A DNA stretch of 64,000 nucleotides from assembly GCA_020073445.1 (NCBI GenBank), contig JAIQFE010000019.1, forward strand, positions 62,001 to 126,000. The letters are read 5' to 3'. The notes under the pieces are model-generated. The model had not been told where the DNA came from and did no database searches. It worked only from the letters and a program-made list of their open reading frames with translations. Of the stretch, positions 1 to 11,412 are shown piece after piece. The stretch is from Terriglobia bacterium. Lineage in GTDB: Bacteria; Acidobacteriota; Terriglobia; Bryobacterales; Bryobacteraceae. The position numbers were made by a program, and so were the translations under genes. Within the stretch, counting starts at the first letter, position 1; each line of letters opens with the position of its first letter.

Positions 1-376
1 GGAAGTCGACCGCTTGCGCGGCGTGGTCCGCAAGGTGGTGGAAGGCAAGCAGGAAGCCGACAAGCTGCTGAAAGGCCGGCCGAAGCCCTTCTTGTCGTCG
101 CGCATGAAGATCCGGCCGCGCGTCTCTTTCAAGGACGACGCTTCCGACGGCGCCACGCTCATCGAGATCGTGTCCGAGGACCGGCCCGGCCTTCTGTACG
201 ATCTGGCGAACGCCATTTCGCTGGCCGGCTGCAATATCGAGGTGGTGATGATCGACACCGAAGCGCATAAGGCGCTGGACGTGTTCTATGTCACGCACCA
301 AGGCGGCAAGCTGGCGGACGAGCTGCAATCGGAACTTAAGTCTGAGTTGCTGGCCGCTTGCATCGGCTCGCGATAG
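1..376 (+). CDS. glnD: [Protein-PII] uridylyltransferase, C-terminal ACT domain (partial)
   Basis: The reading frame is open from the left edge and ends at the TAG at 374-376, so only the last ~125 residues are seen. The visible part carries an ACT-type ligand-binding domain (TLIEIVSEDRPGLLYDLANA, then CNIEVVMIDTE and ALDVFYV), which is the arrangement of the final ACT repeat of GlnD. GlnD adds and removes UMP on PII proteins in response to glutamine; the ACT repeats sense the amino acid. The catalytic nucleotidyltransferase and HD domains would lie outside the window. Another ACT-domain protein cannot be fully excluded from this fragment. Confidence 0.85.
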   Translation, partial: EVDRLRGVVRKVVEGKQEADKLLKGRPKPFLSSRMKIRPRVSFKDDASDGATLIEIVSEDRPGLLYDLANAISLAGCNIEVVMIDTEAHKALDVFYVTHQGGKLADELQSELKSELLAACIGSR

Positions 377-391
377 TTTGGGAGGCTTCCC

Positions 392-1021
392 ATGAACTGG
401 ACGCTGTGGTGGCTGTTCGTGCCCGTGGAAACGGTTCTTTGCCTTACGCCGGGACCGGCAGTTCTGTTGGTTCTGGCTACCGCACTACGCCGAGGTCCGC
501 GCGCGAGCGCCTACTCGATCCTAGGCATTCTTTCCGCCAATTCAATCTACTTCGCACTTTCCGCAACCGGGCTGGGAGCGGTGCTCCTGGCCTCGTATCG
601 CATCTTCTTTCTGGTGAAGTGGGTGGGAGCCGCGTATCTGATTTATCTTGGCTTGAGAGCCCTGCTTTCGAAATCAAGCTCACTGGGGAGTCCTCAGATT
701 GACCGGGAAGGCAGCCGGCCCGCCCGGCGGCTGGTTGGGGACGGCTTACTGCTGCAACTCTCCAACCCGAAAGCGATCGTATTTTTCGCCGCGCTTCTGC
801 CCCAGTTCATCGACCCCAACGGTGACCTGGTCGTGCAATTACTCGTGCTGGGATGCACTGGTATCGTCATCGAGAGTATCGTCCTGCTGAGTTACGGCCT
901 GGCTGCGGGAAAAGCTCTGGGGGTGGCGCGGCAACCCCGCTATGCAAGATGGACCAACCGTGTTTCAGGAATGTTACTGATTGGCGCGGGCGGCGGTTTG
1001 GCCGCTCTGCGGCGGTCATGA
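392..1021 (+). CDS. LysE-family amino-acid exporter
   Basis: This 209-residue, strongly hydrophobic protein has the LysE/RhtB pattern: an N-terminal membrane helix carrying T19-P-G-P, a second helix with small residues, the segment [16 protein letters not shown], a basic cytoplasmic linker (about 95-115), and a second helical half containing [17 protein letters not shown], which is typical of the family. About six membrane segments are expected. The family exports amino acids or related small metabolites across the inner membrane; the substrate cannot be deduced. It starts 15 bp after glnD on the same strand, so it may be co-transcribed with it. Confidence 0.88.
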   Translation: MNWTLWWLFVPVETVLCLTPGPAVLLVLATALRRGPRASAYSILGILSANSIYFALSATGLGAVLLASYRIFFLVKWVGAAYLIYLGLRALLSKSSSLGSPQIDREGSRPARRLVGDGLLLQLSNPKAIVFFAALLPQFIDPNGDLVVQLLVLGCTGIVIESIVLLSYGLAAGKALGVARQPRYARWTNRVSGMLLIGAGGGLAALRRS

Positions 1022-1033
1022 TACACCTGAGTA

Positions 1034-2386
1034 TTGCGCTCAAATATTCTCCGGTTCGCTCTCGCGCTGTTGGTGATGGGTTCGGCTGCGGCGCAGGATT
1101 CCACAGTTGACCAGCCTTCCGAACGCTGGAATCTTTACTTTCAGGCCACTTCTATTGGCGATTATCACGGCGACTTCCCCGCGCGTTACAGCGGTGCGCA
1201 TAGTCTCCAGAACACCTGGGAGCGCGACGTCTCTCTAACCAGCACGCTGTATCTGGGGCTTCGCCTGCCCGGCGACACCCAGATCTATATCGATCCCGAA
1301 TTAGCAGGCGGGCGCGGATTCAGCGGCGTTAACGGAGTCGCGAACGCTCCCAACGGCGAGTTGCCGCGCGTCGCCACAGCAACTCCCAAACCGTATCTCG
1401 CCCGAGCCTACATCACCCACGACTTCGGCTTCGGCAGCAAGCGCGAAGAGGTCGAGAGTGACGCGAACCAGCTCTCGGGATCGCGGCCGATGACGCGTTA
1501 CTCCATCACGGCCGGCCGCTTCACGGTCACCGACTTCTTCGATAACAATCGCTATACCCACGATCCTCGGACGCAGTTCCTGGGTTGGGGCATCATGTAC
1601 AACGGTGCGTGGGATTATCCTGCTGACGTTCGCGGCTACACCTGGGGCTGGATGCACGAGTTCCACACTCGCCGCTGGACCGTGCGCTACGCCAACGCGG
1701 CGGAACCCCGCGTCGCGAACGGCTTGCGGTTCGACCGGCGCCTTTTCGTCAATCGCGGCGATATGTTCGAGGGCGAAATTCATTACAGCGAAGGTGAGCA
1801 TCCCGGGACGCTGCGGCTGCTCGGTTTCGCCCTGCACACGAATTCGGGCGACTATGCCGAAGCGTTGCGCCTCGGTCAACAGACGGGATCGGTCCCGGAT
1901 ATCACGGCGGTGCGCCGCAATGGCACGCTAAAGTACGGATTTGGGATCAACCTCGAGCAGCAGATTACGAAGAGCGTGGGCGTGTTCGCTCGCCTTGGTT
2001 GGAACGACGGCAAAACGGAAAGCTTCGCGTTTACGGCGATCGATCGTCTCGCGACCGGCGGGGTCTCGGTCTCGGGCCCGCGCTGGAAGCGTCCCGATGA
2101 TGTCGTGGCTACGGCCCTCACGGTTAGCGGCCTCTCCGGCGTGCATGCGTCCTATCTGGCGCACGGCGGTCTGGATTTTCTGATCGGCGACGGGGCGCTG
2201 CAATACGGTCCTGAATACGTGTGGGAGAGCTACTACAGCGCGCGCCTGTTCGGCGGCGTGTTCGCATCGATCGATTTGCAGCACATCGCCAATCCCGCCT
2301 ACAACCAGGATCGTGGCCCAGTGTGGGTTCCCAGCGCGCGCCTGCACCTGGAATTCAAGTTACACGGCGCGTCAAAGAACCCGTAG
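1034..2386 (+). CDS. OprB-type carbohydrate-selective porin
   Basis: The 450-residue product begins at a TTG (1034) and has a signal peptide ending near AAAQ (residues 18-21), followed by a beta-strand-rich outer-membrane barrel sequence. The central segment with GRFTVTDFFDNNRYTHDPR, then GAWDYPADVRGYTWG, matches the conserved core of OprB-type sugar porins. These proteins form outer-membrane channels that favour sugars; the specific substrate is unknown. It lies 12 bp downstream of the LysE-type gene and converges on modC, with a 15-bp overlap of the 3' ends. The TTG start is chosen because it gives a complete signal peptide. Confidence 0.82.
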   Translation: MRSNILRFALALLVMGSAAAQDSTVDQPSERWNLYFQATSIGDYHGDFPARYSGAHSLQNTWERDVSLTSTLYLGLRLPGDTQIYIDPELAGGRGFSGVNGVANAPNGELPRVATATPKPYLARAYITHDFGFGSKREEVESDANQLSGSRPMTRYSITAGRFTVTDFFDNNRYTHDPRTQFLGWGIMYNGAWDYPADVRGYTWGWMHEFHTRRWTVRYANAAEPRVANGLRFDRRLFVNRGDMFEGEIHYSEGEHPGTLRLLGFALHTNSGDYAEALRLGQQTGSVPDITAVRRNGTLKYGFGINLEQQITKSVGVFARLGWNDGKTESFAFTAIDRLATGGVSVSGPRWKRPDDVVATALTVSGLSGVHASYLAHGGLDFLIGDGALQYGPEYVWESYYSARLFGGVFASIDLQHIANPAYNQDRGPVWVPSARLHLEFKLHGASKNP

Positions 2387-3442
2387 CGACTCGCGAGGGA
2401 ACTCGATCACCCAGTCCTTGGTGTCGCGAACGCGCTCGTAGTCGGAACGTGAAAGATCGACCGCGATGGCACCGGCAAATTCCAGACGCATCCCTTGGGG
2501 CTTTTGGACGGTGCGTTCGAGCTGTGCGGGAATCTGATTGGCGCCGGGCTTGCCGTTGCGTTCCAGCGCGTGCAGGCTCTCAGGCCGCACACACACGGTG
2601 ACACGATCGCCCTTCAGGTGGCCCGGAAAGTAGGGTCCGTCCAGCTCGTATTCGCCCATCTGCACTTTGCTCGTATTGCGCCCGGGGTCGAGCGCACGGA
2701 TCTCTGCGGGAAGCAGATTGAAGATACCCAGCAGGCGCGCGACGTCGACATTCGCAGGTTGTTCGAGGATGGCGGCGGGCGTGCCGCTTTGCACCAGCCG
2801 GCCTTCGCGCACCACCATCATCGCTTCGCCCAGTTCGAAGCATTCGTCCAGGCTGTGGGTCACCAGCAGCGTGGGAGTCTTGAAATCCGCGCGGACCTGA
2901 CGCAGGACCTCGTAGAATTCGGCTCGCAGTGGTGCGTCCAGACCCTGCGCCGGTTCGTCGAACAGCAGCAGCTTGGGCGCTCCGATCAACGCGCGCGCGA
3001 TACAGCAGCGCTGACGCTGTCCGCCGGATACTTCATGCGGACGGCGGCCCGCCGAATCGACCAGCCGGAACTTTTCGAGCATCTCATTCACGCGGCGATG
3101 GCGCTCCAGGCGCGGCCTGCGCTCGGCCGCGAACTCCAGGTTCTGGCGCAGTGTCATGTGCGGGAACAGGGCGTAATTCTGGAACACGTAGCCGCAATTG
3201 CGGGCTTGTGGGGGCAGGCTGACGCCTGCTGAACCGTCAAAGAGAATCTCGTCGTCGAGCAGAATGCGGCCGTCGTCCGGTCGAACGAAGCCTGCGATCA
3301 GATCGAGCGTCAGCGTTTTTCCCGACCCGCTCGGTCCGAACAGAACTGTGACGCCCGCGGTCGCCTGAAATTCGAGATCGAGCGAGAACGACGCCGAATC
3401 AGGCCGTGCGGGAAAGGTCTTGCGGAGCCGGGCGCTGATCAT
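2372..3442 (-). CDS. modC: Molybdate ABC transporter ATP-binding protein
   Basis: The 356-residue ATPase has Walker A GPSGSGKT (36-43), the signature VSGGQRQR, Walker B LLLFDEP and a switch-histidine region THSLDE. A C-terminal extension of ~120 residues (beginning near VRPESLHAL) fits the TOBE/Mop oxyanion-binding domain of ModC. It powers uptake of molybdate together with ModB, whose gene lies 10 bp upstream on the same strand. No periplasmic binding protein gene (modA) is adjacent. A sulfate or other oxyanion transporter is the main alternative, but pairing with a ModB-like permease favours molybdate. Confidence 0.88.
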   Translation of the reverse strand: MISARLRKTFPARPDSASFSLDLEFQATAGVTVLFGPSGSGKTLTLDLIAGFVRPDDGRILLDDEILFDGSAGVSLPPQARNCGYVFQNYALFPHMTLRQNLEFAAERRPRLERHRRVNEMLEKFRLVDSAGRRPHEVSGGQRQRCCIARALIGAPKLLLFDEPAQGLDAPLRAEFYEVLRQVRADFKTPTLLVTHSLDECFELGEAMMVVREGRLVQSGTPAAILEQPANVDVARLLGIFNLLPAEIRALDPGRNTSKVQMGEYELDGPYFPGHLKGDRVTVCVRPESLHALERNGKPGANQIPAQLERTVQKPQGMRLEFAGAIAVDLSRSDYERVRDTKDWVIEFPRESLRVL

Positions 3443-3452
3443 ATTGAGAAGA

Positions 3453-4115
3453 TCAGGCCTTTGCCGGGCTCAGGCGGTTGGCCAGCGTCAGGATCAGCAG
3501 CGCGACGGCCGAAATCACCAGCACCAGCGTGCGCGCGACCATGGTGTTGCCGGCTTCGTAAGCGTCGTAGATCGCGACCGCGACCGTCTGCGTGCGTCCC
3601 GGAATGTTGCCCGCCACCATGAGCGTGACGCCGAAATCTCCCAGCGATCGCGCGAAGGCCAGCGCCACGGCGGCCAAGATCGACCGTCGCGCGAGCGGAA
3701 GCGTCACTCGCCAGAACAATCGCCATTCCGATGCGCCCAGGTTACGGGCTGCGCGTTCCAGGCTGCGGTCCACACTTTCGAGCGCGGCCCGGGCCGACTT
3801 CACCAGTAAGGGAAGCGCATGCAGCAGAGCGGCGAGCACCGCGGCTTTCCAGGTGAACACGAGAGGCGAACCGAAGATGTTTTCCCACAGCTTGCCGAGC
3901 GGACTATTTCCCGCAAGCAGCACCAGCAAGTAGTATCCGAGGACGGTGGGAGGCAGGACCAGCGGGAGAGTGATGGCTGCATCCAGGACTTCCTTGCCGC
4001 GAAACTCGCGGTTCGCAAGGATGTATGCGAGCCACAGGCCGGCGACAAAAGCTACCGCGGTGGAAACGAATGCAACACGCAGGCTGAGCCACAGCGGAAA
4101 CCAATCGATCTGCAT
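3453..4115 (-). CDS. modB: Molybdate ABC transporter permease
   Basis: This 220-residue inner-membrane protein has about five hydrophobic segments and the permease EAA loop (ARNLGASEWRLFWRVTLP), which docks onto the ATPase. The N-terminal sequence PLWLSLRVAFVSTAVAF and the region LVLPPTVLGYYLLVLL are characteristic of ModB. It precedes modC in the same operon. The molybdenum-enzyme genes at 61974-64000 are a possible consumer of the imported molybdate (inference). A TATAAT hexamer lies only ~10 bp before the ATG, suggesting its own promoter with almost no 5' leader. Confidence 0.88.
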   Translation of the reverse strand: MQIDWFPLWLSLRVAFVSTAVAFVAGLWLAYILANREFRGKEVLDAAITLPLVLPPTVLGYYLLVLLAGNSPLGKLWENIFGSPLVFTWKAAVLAALLHALPLLVKSARAALESVDRSLERAARNLGASEWRLFWRVTLPLARRSILAAVALAFARSLGDFGVTLMVAGNIPGRTQTVAVAIYDAYEAGNTMVARTLVLVISAVALLILTLANRLSPAKA

Positions 4116-4125
4116 GGAAGTTCCA

Positions 4126-4131
4126 ATTATA
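4126..4131 (-). promoter_or_regulatory. Putative -10 element (TATAAT) of modBC
   Basis: Read on the minus strand the sequence is a perfect TATAAT, with a weak -35 match (TTCGCG) about 18 bp upstream. Transcription starting ~7 bp downstream would leave a leader of only a few bases before the modB ATG at 4115. The motif match is seen directly; promoter activity is inferred. Confidence 0.4.
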
Positions 4132-4171
4132 GAACCTCTTCAGATCATCCGCGAATGAACGGGAAAATGTT

Positions 4172-4423
4172 TTATTCGACGCCGTCTGCCAGAACGCGGA
4201 CGTGATTGTCGCGGACTTCGACGTATCCGCCGGTAACGGTGAAACTCTCGGTCTTGCCGCCCGTGGTGAGCGTCAGCTTCCCGTGAGCCAGTTCGCTGAG
4301 CAGAGCGGCGTGGCCGGGAAGGATGCCCATGTAGCCGTCCTTGCCGGGAATCTCGGCGTAGTCGGCCTGCTGGTCGACCACCAGCTTCTCCGGCGTCGCG
4401 ATTTCGATATGCAGCGTGTCCAT
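4172..4423 (-). CDS. atpC: ATP synthase epsilon subunit, short form
   Basis: The 83-residue product matches the N-terminal beta-sandwich of F1 epsilon (LHIEIATPEKLVVDQQADYAEI, then GYMGILPGHAALLSEL). It ends right after this domain (RVLADGVE). Typical epsilon subunits have ~130-140 residues with a C-terminal pair of helices that can extend and inhibit ATP hydrolysis; these helices are absent. There is no sign of a frameshift, because the following sequence does not encode the helical domain in another frame. It is the last gene of the ATP synthase operon and is separated from atpD by an 80-bp gap holding a hairpin. Confidence 0.88.
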   Translation of the reverse strand: MDTLHIEIATPEKLVVDQQADYAEIPGKDGYMGILPGHAALLSELAHGKLTLTTGGKTESFTVTGGYVEVRDNHVRVLADGVE

Positions 4424-4430
4424 ATTCTAA

Positions 4431-4495
4431 TGCGCACAACGGAACGCGGCGGCAGCGACAGCCAGCATGTAATGACGCCGCCGCGTCCTGTGCGC
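4431..4495 (-). repeat. Intergenic hairpin between atpD and atpC
   Basis: Bases 4444-4453 are complementary to 4477-4486 (10 bp, GC-rich), and 4432-4438 are complementary to 4489-4495 (7 bp), separated by an asymmetric internal loop. No T-run follows, so it does not look like an intrinsic terminator. It could be an RNA-stability element or a decayed palindromic repeat. Confidence 0.6.
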
Positions 4496-4503
4496 GATCA
4501 CGG

Positions 4504-6835
<2,332 letters not shown>

Positions 6836-8380
6836 TTACTTGCGCGCCGCGACAGCCTTGTGAGATTGATCCTGGACAAACCGCGACTTGAATTCCTGAA
6901 TCGCCGAATTCAGCTTGCCCTTCATTTCGTCGTCGATGGTCTTCTTTTCCTTAATCGTCGTGAGGATCGCCGGATGCGCATTCTCCAGGAACCTGTACAG
7001 CTCCTGTTCGAACGCTTTAATCTGATCCAGAGGCAGGTCGTCCAGCACGCCGTTCGTGCCGGCATAAATAATCGCCACCTGTTTTTCGACGGGGAGCGGC
7101 GAATACTGGCCCTGCTTGAGGATTTCGACCATGCGTGCGCCACGCGTCAGCTGGGCCATCGAAGCCTTGTCGAGTTCCGAGCCCATCTGGGCGAAGGCTG
7201 CCAGCGCGCGATACTGCGCCAGACTCAATCGCAAGCCGCCGGCGACTTGCTTCATCGCTTTGGTCTGCGCGTTGCTGCCGACGCGGCTGACCGAGATACC
7301 TACGTCGATAGCGGGACGAATGTTCGAGTTGAACAAGTCGGTTTGCAGGTAGATCTGGCCGTCGGTGATCGAGATCACGTTGGTCGGAATGTAGGCGGAA
7401 ACGTCGCCTGCCTGGGTTTCGATAAAGGGCAGGGCAGTCAGCGATCCGCCGCCCAGGTCGTCATTGAGCTTGGCAGCGCGCTCGAGCAGGCGGCTGTGGA
7501 GATAGAACACGTCGCCGGGGAACGCTTCGCGTCCGGGCGGCCGGCGCAGCAGCAGGGAAATTTCGCGATACGCCGCGGCGTGCTTGGAAAGATCGTCGTA
7601 GATGCACAGCGCATGGCGTTTGGTATCGCGGAAGTACTCGCCCATCGCGCAGCCCGAATAAGGCGCGATATATTGCATCGGCGCCGGATCGGATGCCGTG
7701 GCGGCGACGACGATGGTGTACTCCATGGCACCGTAGGTTTGGAGCGTCTTGACCACCTGCGCGACGGTCGAACGCTTCTGCCCGATCGCGACGTAGATAC
7801 AAATTACGCCGCTGTCCTTCTGGTTGATGATGGTGTCGAGCGCGACGGTGGTCTTTCCGGTCTGACGGTCGCCGATGACCAGTTCGCGCTGGCCTCGGCC
7901 GACGGGAATCATGGCGTCGATGGCTTTGATCCCGGTTTGCAGCGGTTCGCGCACCGGCTGCCGGTCGACGATGCCGGGAGCCAGACGCTCGATGGCGTAG
8001 AACTCCTTGGTCTCAATCGGCCCTTTTCCATCGATTGGCTGGCCGAGCGCGTTGACCACGCGGCCCACCATGGCTTCGCCCACCGGAACCGACATGATGC
8101 GGCCCGTGCGGCGAACCTCGTCGCCTTCCTTGATGCCGGAGAATTCACCCAGCAGTACGGCGCCGACCTGGTCTTCTTCCAGGTTGAGCGCGATTCCGGA
8201 AACGCCGCCCTTGAACTCGATCAGCTCGCCGGCCATGACGTTTTCCAGGCCGTACACGCGGGCGATACCATCGCCCACCGAGATCACCGATCCGGTTTCC
8301 GCTACGTTTACCGCGCGTTCGTAATTGTCGATTTCCTCGCGCAACAGGCGCGAGATTTCATCTGCCCGAATTTGAGCCAT
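6836..8380 (-). CDS. atpA: ATP synthase F1 alpha subunit
   Basis: The 514-residue non-catalytic nucleotide-binding subunit has the P-loop GDRQTGKT, the N-terminal segment [16 protein letters not shown] typical of alpha, and the C-terminal helical domain. It forms the alpha3-beta3 ring of F1 with AtpD. It follows atpH by 37 bp and directly abuts atpG. A long open frame on the opposite strand here is a by-product of codon bias and was not annotated. Confidence 0.97.
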   Translation of the reverse strand: MAQIRADEISRLLREEIDNYERAVNVAETGSVISVGDGIARVYGLENVMAGELIEFKGGVSGIALNLEEDQVGAVLLGEFSGIKEGDEVRRTGRIMSVPVGEAMVGRVVNALGQPIDGKGPIETKEFYAIERLAPGIVDRQPVREPLQTGIKAIDAMIPVGRGQRELVIGDRQTGKTTVALDTIINQKDSGVICIYVAIGQKRSTVAQVVKTLQTYGAMEYTIVVAATASDPAPMQYIAPYSGCAMGEYFRDTKRHALCIYDDLSKHAAAYREISLLLRRPPGREAFPGDVFYLHSRLLERAAKLNDDLGGGSLTALPFIETQAGDVSAYIPTNVISITDGQIYLQTDLFNSNIRPAIDVGISVSRVGSNAQTKAMKQVAGGLRLSLAQYRALAAFAQMGSELDKASMAQLTRGARMVEILKQGQYSPLPVEKQVAIIYAGTNGVLDDLPLDQIKAFEQELYRFLENAHPAILTTIKEKKTIDDEMKGKLNSAIQEFKSRFVQDQSHKAVAARK

Positions 8381-8417
8381 AGTTTGTTTTCACGAGACAG
8401 GTTTTACTTCAGGGAGC

Positions 8418-8966
8418 TTACCCTGCTCCCAGCCTTGTTCGTAGCCTTTCCAATTGCCCCCGCACACTGCCGTCGTAGACTGTAGAGCCTACGTGCGCGA
8501 CCACGCCACCGATCAGCGAAGGGTCGCTCGAAAACTTGAGTTTTGCTTTCTTTCCCGCTATACGCGAGACCTGGGCTTCTAATGTGGCCCGCTGCGCATC
8601 CGTAAGCGGCGTCGCGCTGCGAACATCCGCGGCGACAAATCCCAGACGCTCGTCCAGCAGGGTTTCGAAACCGTCCACGATAGAGGCGAATTCGTGCGCG
8701 CGGCGATGGTCGATCACCACGTACACGAAATTGCGGATCTTATCCATCACGCCCATCGGTTCCAGGAGCTTGCGCATCACGGCCCGCTTGCGGGAAGGCG
8801 CTACGGCCGGAGAATTGAGCGCGTTCTGCAGCGTCTGCGATCCGTGGATCAGGGCCTCCACCGCGCGCAACTGGGAGAGCACCTGTGCCGGGTCGACATT
8901 CGATCCGGGTGCGGTAACCACGTCCACCAGCGCCCGCGCGTACCGTGCTGAGACTACCGAAAGCAT
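8418..8966 (-). CDS. atpH: ATP synthase delta subunit
   Basis: The 182-residue protein fits F1 delta: an N-terminal helical domain (SARYARALVDVV) and a C-terminal part with VVAHVGSTVYDGSVRGQLERLR, which matches the family's ending. Delta sits on top of F1 and ties it to the b-type stalk. The gene starts 1 bp after the atpF stop codon, consistent with one transcript. Confidence 0.93.
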   Translation of the reverse strand: MLSVVSARYARALVDVVTAPGSNVDPAQVLSQLRAVEALIHGSQTLQNALNSPAVAPSRKRAVMRKLLEPMGVMDKIRNFVYVVIDHRRAHEFASIVDGFETLLDERLGFVAADVRSATPLTDAQRATLEAQVSRIAGKKAKLKFSSDPSLIGGVVAHVGSTVYDGSVRGQLERLRTRLGAG

Positions 8967-8967
8967 G

Positions 8968-9564
8968 CTAGTTTCTTGCCCCGCCGTTCTGAGAGGCTTG
9001 CCGCTCCAGATCGCGCACGAAATCGTCCACTAACGCCGATTCCGTAGCGCCGTCGATCCGCGAGCGGAGGCGCTCTTCCGCCAGACCCATGGCCAGCTCG
9101 CCCGCGTATTCCTTAAGCTGGCGGCGCGCGGTCTTGCCGACGGATTCAATCTCCACCGCGGCCTGCTGCTCGATCTTCTTGATTTGTGCCGCAGTCTCCC
9201 GGCTGATGCGGTCGCCTTCCTGCTGCATCTCGGCGGCGGATTGCGTGCGGAATTTTTCGATGTCGGCTCCCAGCGCATTCAGGCGGGCATCCATTTCAGT
9301 GGAACGCTTTTCCGCGTCCTGCTTCATCTGTTGCGCTTCGGAGATGCCCATCTGGATCTCTTTCGTGCGCGCCCGGAACAACGGGGGCAGGCCTTTGGCC
9401 ATCCCGTAGCCCAGGGCGATCGCCAGGATCCCGAAATTGGCCCATTTCCACATTTCGTCGTTGTTTGGAACGGGCTCGCTCGCCTTGTGCTCGGCAGGTT
9501 CCTGGGCGGCCAGCGACATCGCCAGCGCTATAACAAAGACCGGGAGGAGCAACAGCTTCTTCAT
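8968..9564 (-). CDS. atpF: ATP synthase b subunit, with N-terminal extension
   Basis: The 198-residue product has a hydrophobic N-terminus resembling a signal peptide (residues ~2-21, ending in AAQ), a second hydrophobic segment (MWKWANFGILAIALGYGM, ~39-56), and a long charged coiled-coil. This is the layout of a peripheral-stalk b subunit with an extra N-terminal segment; whether the extension is cleaved is unknown. It overlaps the upstream b'-type gene by 4 bp. With its neighbour it would form a heterodimeric stator. Confidence 0.88.
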   Translation of the reverse strand: MKKLLLLPVFVIALAMSLAAQEPAEHKASEPVPNNDEMWKWANFGILAIALGYGMAKGLPPLFRARTKEIQMGISEAQQMKQDAEKRSTEMDARLNALGADIEKFRTQSAAEMQQEGDRISRETAAQIKKIEQQAAVEIESVGKTARRQLKEYAGELAMGLAEERLRSRIDGATESALVDDFVRDLERQASQNGGARN

Positions 9565-10010
9565 GAGGCCCTCTTGCCCAGGACCATCGCGACGATCTGA
9601 TCCGCCACCGCGGCGCTGGTATCCTGCAAGGACTTGCGGGCTGCCGCGGCATCCTGGGCGATCGCTTCCCGCGCCGATTTCACGGTCGCCTCGCTCCGGG
9701 ACCGAGCTTCCGCCATTTGTTGGGCTTGCTCATCCAGCCAGCGCTTCCGGATCTCTTCCTGCTGCTTGTACACCACTGCCCGGGCGTCGCGAAGTTTCGC
9801 CTCGTATTCGTCGGCCTTGCGAGTGGCTGCCGCGAGGCTGTCTTCGGCGGTCTTGCGAGCGCCTTCGGTCAGCTCGCGCCGCTTCTGCATCACGCGATCC
9901 AAGGGCCCGAACAGCACGGCCTTCAGATAGAAGTGCAGGATGATCAAAAGAACGACGGTGATACTGGCTTTTTGCAGTATCCCACCTAGGGCATTTAGCG
10001 TTTCTTGCAT
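9561..10010 (-). CDS. ATP synthase second b-type (b') subunit
   Basis: This 149-residue protein has one N-terminal membrane helix (about 14-33) followed by a long alpha-helical, charged stretch (FGPLDRVMQKRRELTEGA and onward), as in b/b' stator subunits. It is the first gene of the operon and overlaps atpF by 4 bp. Two different b-type genes suggest a b-b' heterodimer, as known in cyanobacteria and phototrophs. The operon contains no atpB or atpE, so the membrane rotor and channel must be encoded elsewhere. Confidence 0.88.
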   Translation of the reverse strand: MQETLNALGGILQKASITVVLLIILHFYLKAVLFGPLDRVMQKRRELTEGARKTAEDSLAAATRKADEYEAKLRDARAVVYKQQEEIRKRWLDEQAQQMAEARSRSEATVKSAREAIAQDAAAARKSLQDTSAAVADQIVAMVLGKRAS

Positions 10011-10074
10011 TCAGAAAACTTTTTGCAGGGAACCTGGAGTTAAGAAACGAGCAGAACTATCTCTTAAACGGACA

Positions 10075-10103
10075 AGCTATCACATTGGGAGGCTTTTGGT
10101 CAA
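10075..10103 (-). promoter_or_regulatory. Putative promoter of the ATP synthase operon
   Basis: On the minus strand TTGACC (10098-10103) is followed after 17 bp by ATAGCT (10075-10080), ~65 bp before the first start codon. The match to a sigma-70 promoter is moderate. The 197-bp divergent gap 10011-10207 shows no gene, and nothing else in it could be identified. Confidence 0.35.
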
Positions 10104-10207
10104 CTTTCAATAGCTTACGGATGGTATTTCCGGCTCCCCGGGAAAGGGTAGGCCGAAACGAATTCTAACGCCCAATTCTGTCAAGTGCCCGGTGGTATCC
10201 TCGGGGT

Positions 10208-11041
10208 GTGAATTGGCCGAAGGCGCTATTGGCAGTCGCTGGGGTAGCTGCCTGCGTCAGCGCCGCGTACGCCTTCCAGAACAAATTCCGCGAATTCCCC
10301 GGCGAGGACGAGATGGGGCCCGTGTCGGCGGACCAGCTGACTCCTTCCGAGTTCGTTTTCGGACGGCTGATGTACCCTTCCAGTGGGGGAGGCGGTCGTT
10401 TTAGAGGCTTCGGCCGGGATTGGCGCCAAGGCGGCCGCACCAACTGGACCAACGACTATCCGGCTGGGGATCGCCACTTCATGACGGCACTCCTCCGGCT
10501 TACGCGAATTAACGGGCGGCGCGTGGAGCAGCCCATCAATCTCGAGGATGGCGACGATATCTTCAACTGGCCGTTCCTATTCGCCGCCCGCACCACCAGC
10601 ATCGACCTAACCGGCGACATGGCGGCCAAGCTGCGCGAGTACCTGGATCGGGGAGGCTTTTTCATCGCCGACGACATGTGGGGGGTCGGCGAACAGCAGG
10701 CAATAGCCGACACGGTCCATCAGCTCTATCCCAACCGCGAGCTTGTGGAGTTGCCGGACGATGCCCAGGCGTTCCATATGCTGTTCGATCTCGACAAGCG
10801 CTATCAGATTCTCGGACAGTGGGCCAGGTTCAACGGGATGCGCCCGCTCGACGGCGTTTCTTACGACCCGCACTTCAAAGGGGTCTTCGACGAGAAGGGG
10901 CGCATGACCATGGCGGCGTGGTTCAACAACGATACGGGCGATTCGTGGGAGTGGGCCGATGATCCGTCGTACCCGGAAAAGTTCTCGGCATTGGGCATCC
11001 GAATCATGGTGAATTACGTCGTCTACGCGATGTCGCACTAG
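10208..11041 (+). CDS. DUF4159-domain exported protein
   Basis: The 277-residue protein starts at GTG and has a signal peptide (residues 1-24, ending AYAFQ). The rest fits the DUF4159 domain: a WTNDYPAGDRHFMTALLRLTRI segment (residues ~80-100) followed by ~200 residues with SIDLTGDMAAKLREYLDRGG and FIADDMWG, a glutamine-amidotransferase-like fold in related proteins. The biochemical role of the family is not established. It is transcribed divergently from the ATP synthase operon and converges on the next gene, with a 4-bp overlap of the stop regions. Confidence 0.8.
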   Translation: MNWPKALLAVAGVAACVSAAYAFQNKFREFPGEDEMGPVSADQLTPSEFVFGRLMYPSSGGGGRFRGFGRDWRQGGRTNWTNDYPAGDRHFMTALLRLTRINGRRVEQPINLEDGDDIFNWPFLFAARTTSIDLTGDMAAKLREYLDRGGFFIADDMWGVGEQQAIADTVHQLYPNRELVELPDDAQAFHMLFDLDKRYQILGQWARFNGMRPLDGVSYDPHFKGVFDEKGRMTMAAWFNNDTGDSWEWADDPSYPEKFSALGIRIMVNYVVYAMSH

Positions 11042-11412
11042 GTCCGCGCGACGCGGACTAGGATCACCGCAGCCACGAACAGCAGATACAGCGCGATTTG
11101 GGAGAAAGGCGCTCCGTGGATTCCTTGCGCAGGTTCGAGGGCGAAGGCCGCCAGAAAAAGCGCCGGCGCAACAAGCACGCAAGCGGACACAATCTGCCGG
11201 GCCCGCTGCTTCGCCGACGGGGCCAACGCGAATGCCAGATTCAGCACTGCGGAGAGCAATATGAACAAGTGCCGCGAGCGGTAAACAGCCCGGGTCACGT
11301 CATCCAGCTGCGGGACTGGGGGCACCCGAATCCACCGCATATACGCACCGCTCAGCAGAAAGACCACCAGTGTCGCGGTGCCAACGATCCAGTGTGCTCG
11401 CCTCCAGTTCAT
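11038..11412 (-). CDS. Small four-helix membrane protein, unknown function
   Basis: The 124-residue product has four evident hydrophobic segments (about 10-25, 48-64, 76-92 and 104-120) separated by short basic loops. I do not recognise a named family. Its start codon overlaps the stop of the AlkD-like gene by 4 bp (ATGA type), so the two are very likely translated from one mRNA, although a link to DNA repair is not evident from the sequence. Confidence 0.7.
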   Translation of the reverse strand: MNWRRAHWIVGTATLVVFLLSGAYMRWIRVPPVPQLDDVTRAVYRSRHLFILLSAVLNLAFALAPSAKQRARQIVSACVLVAPALFLAAFALEPAQGIHGAPFSQIALYLLFVAAVILVRVART

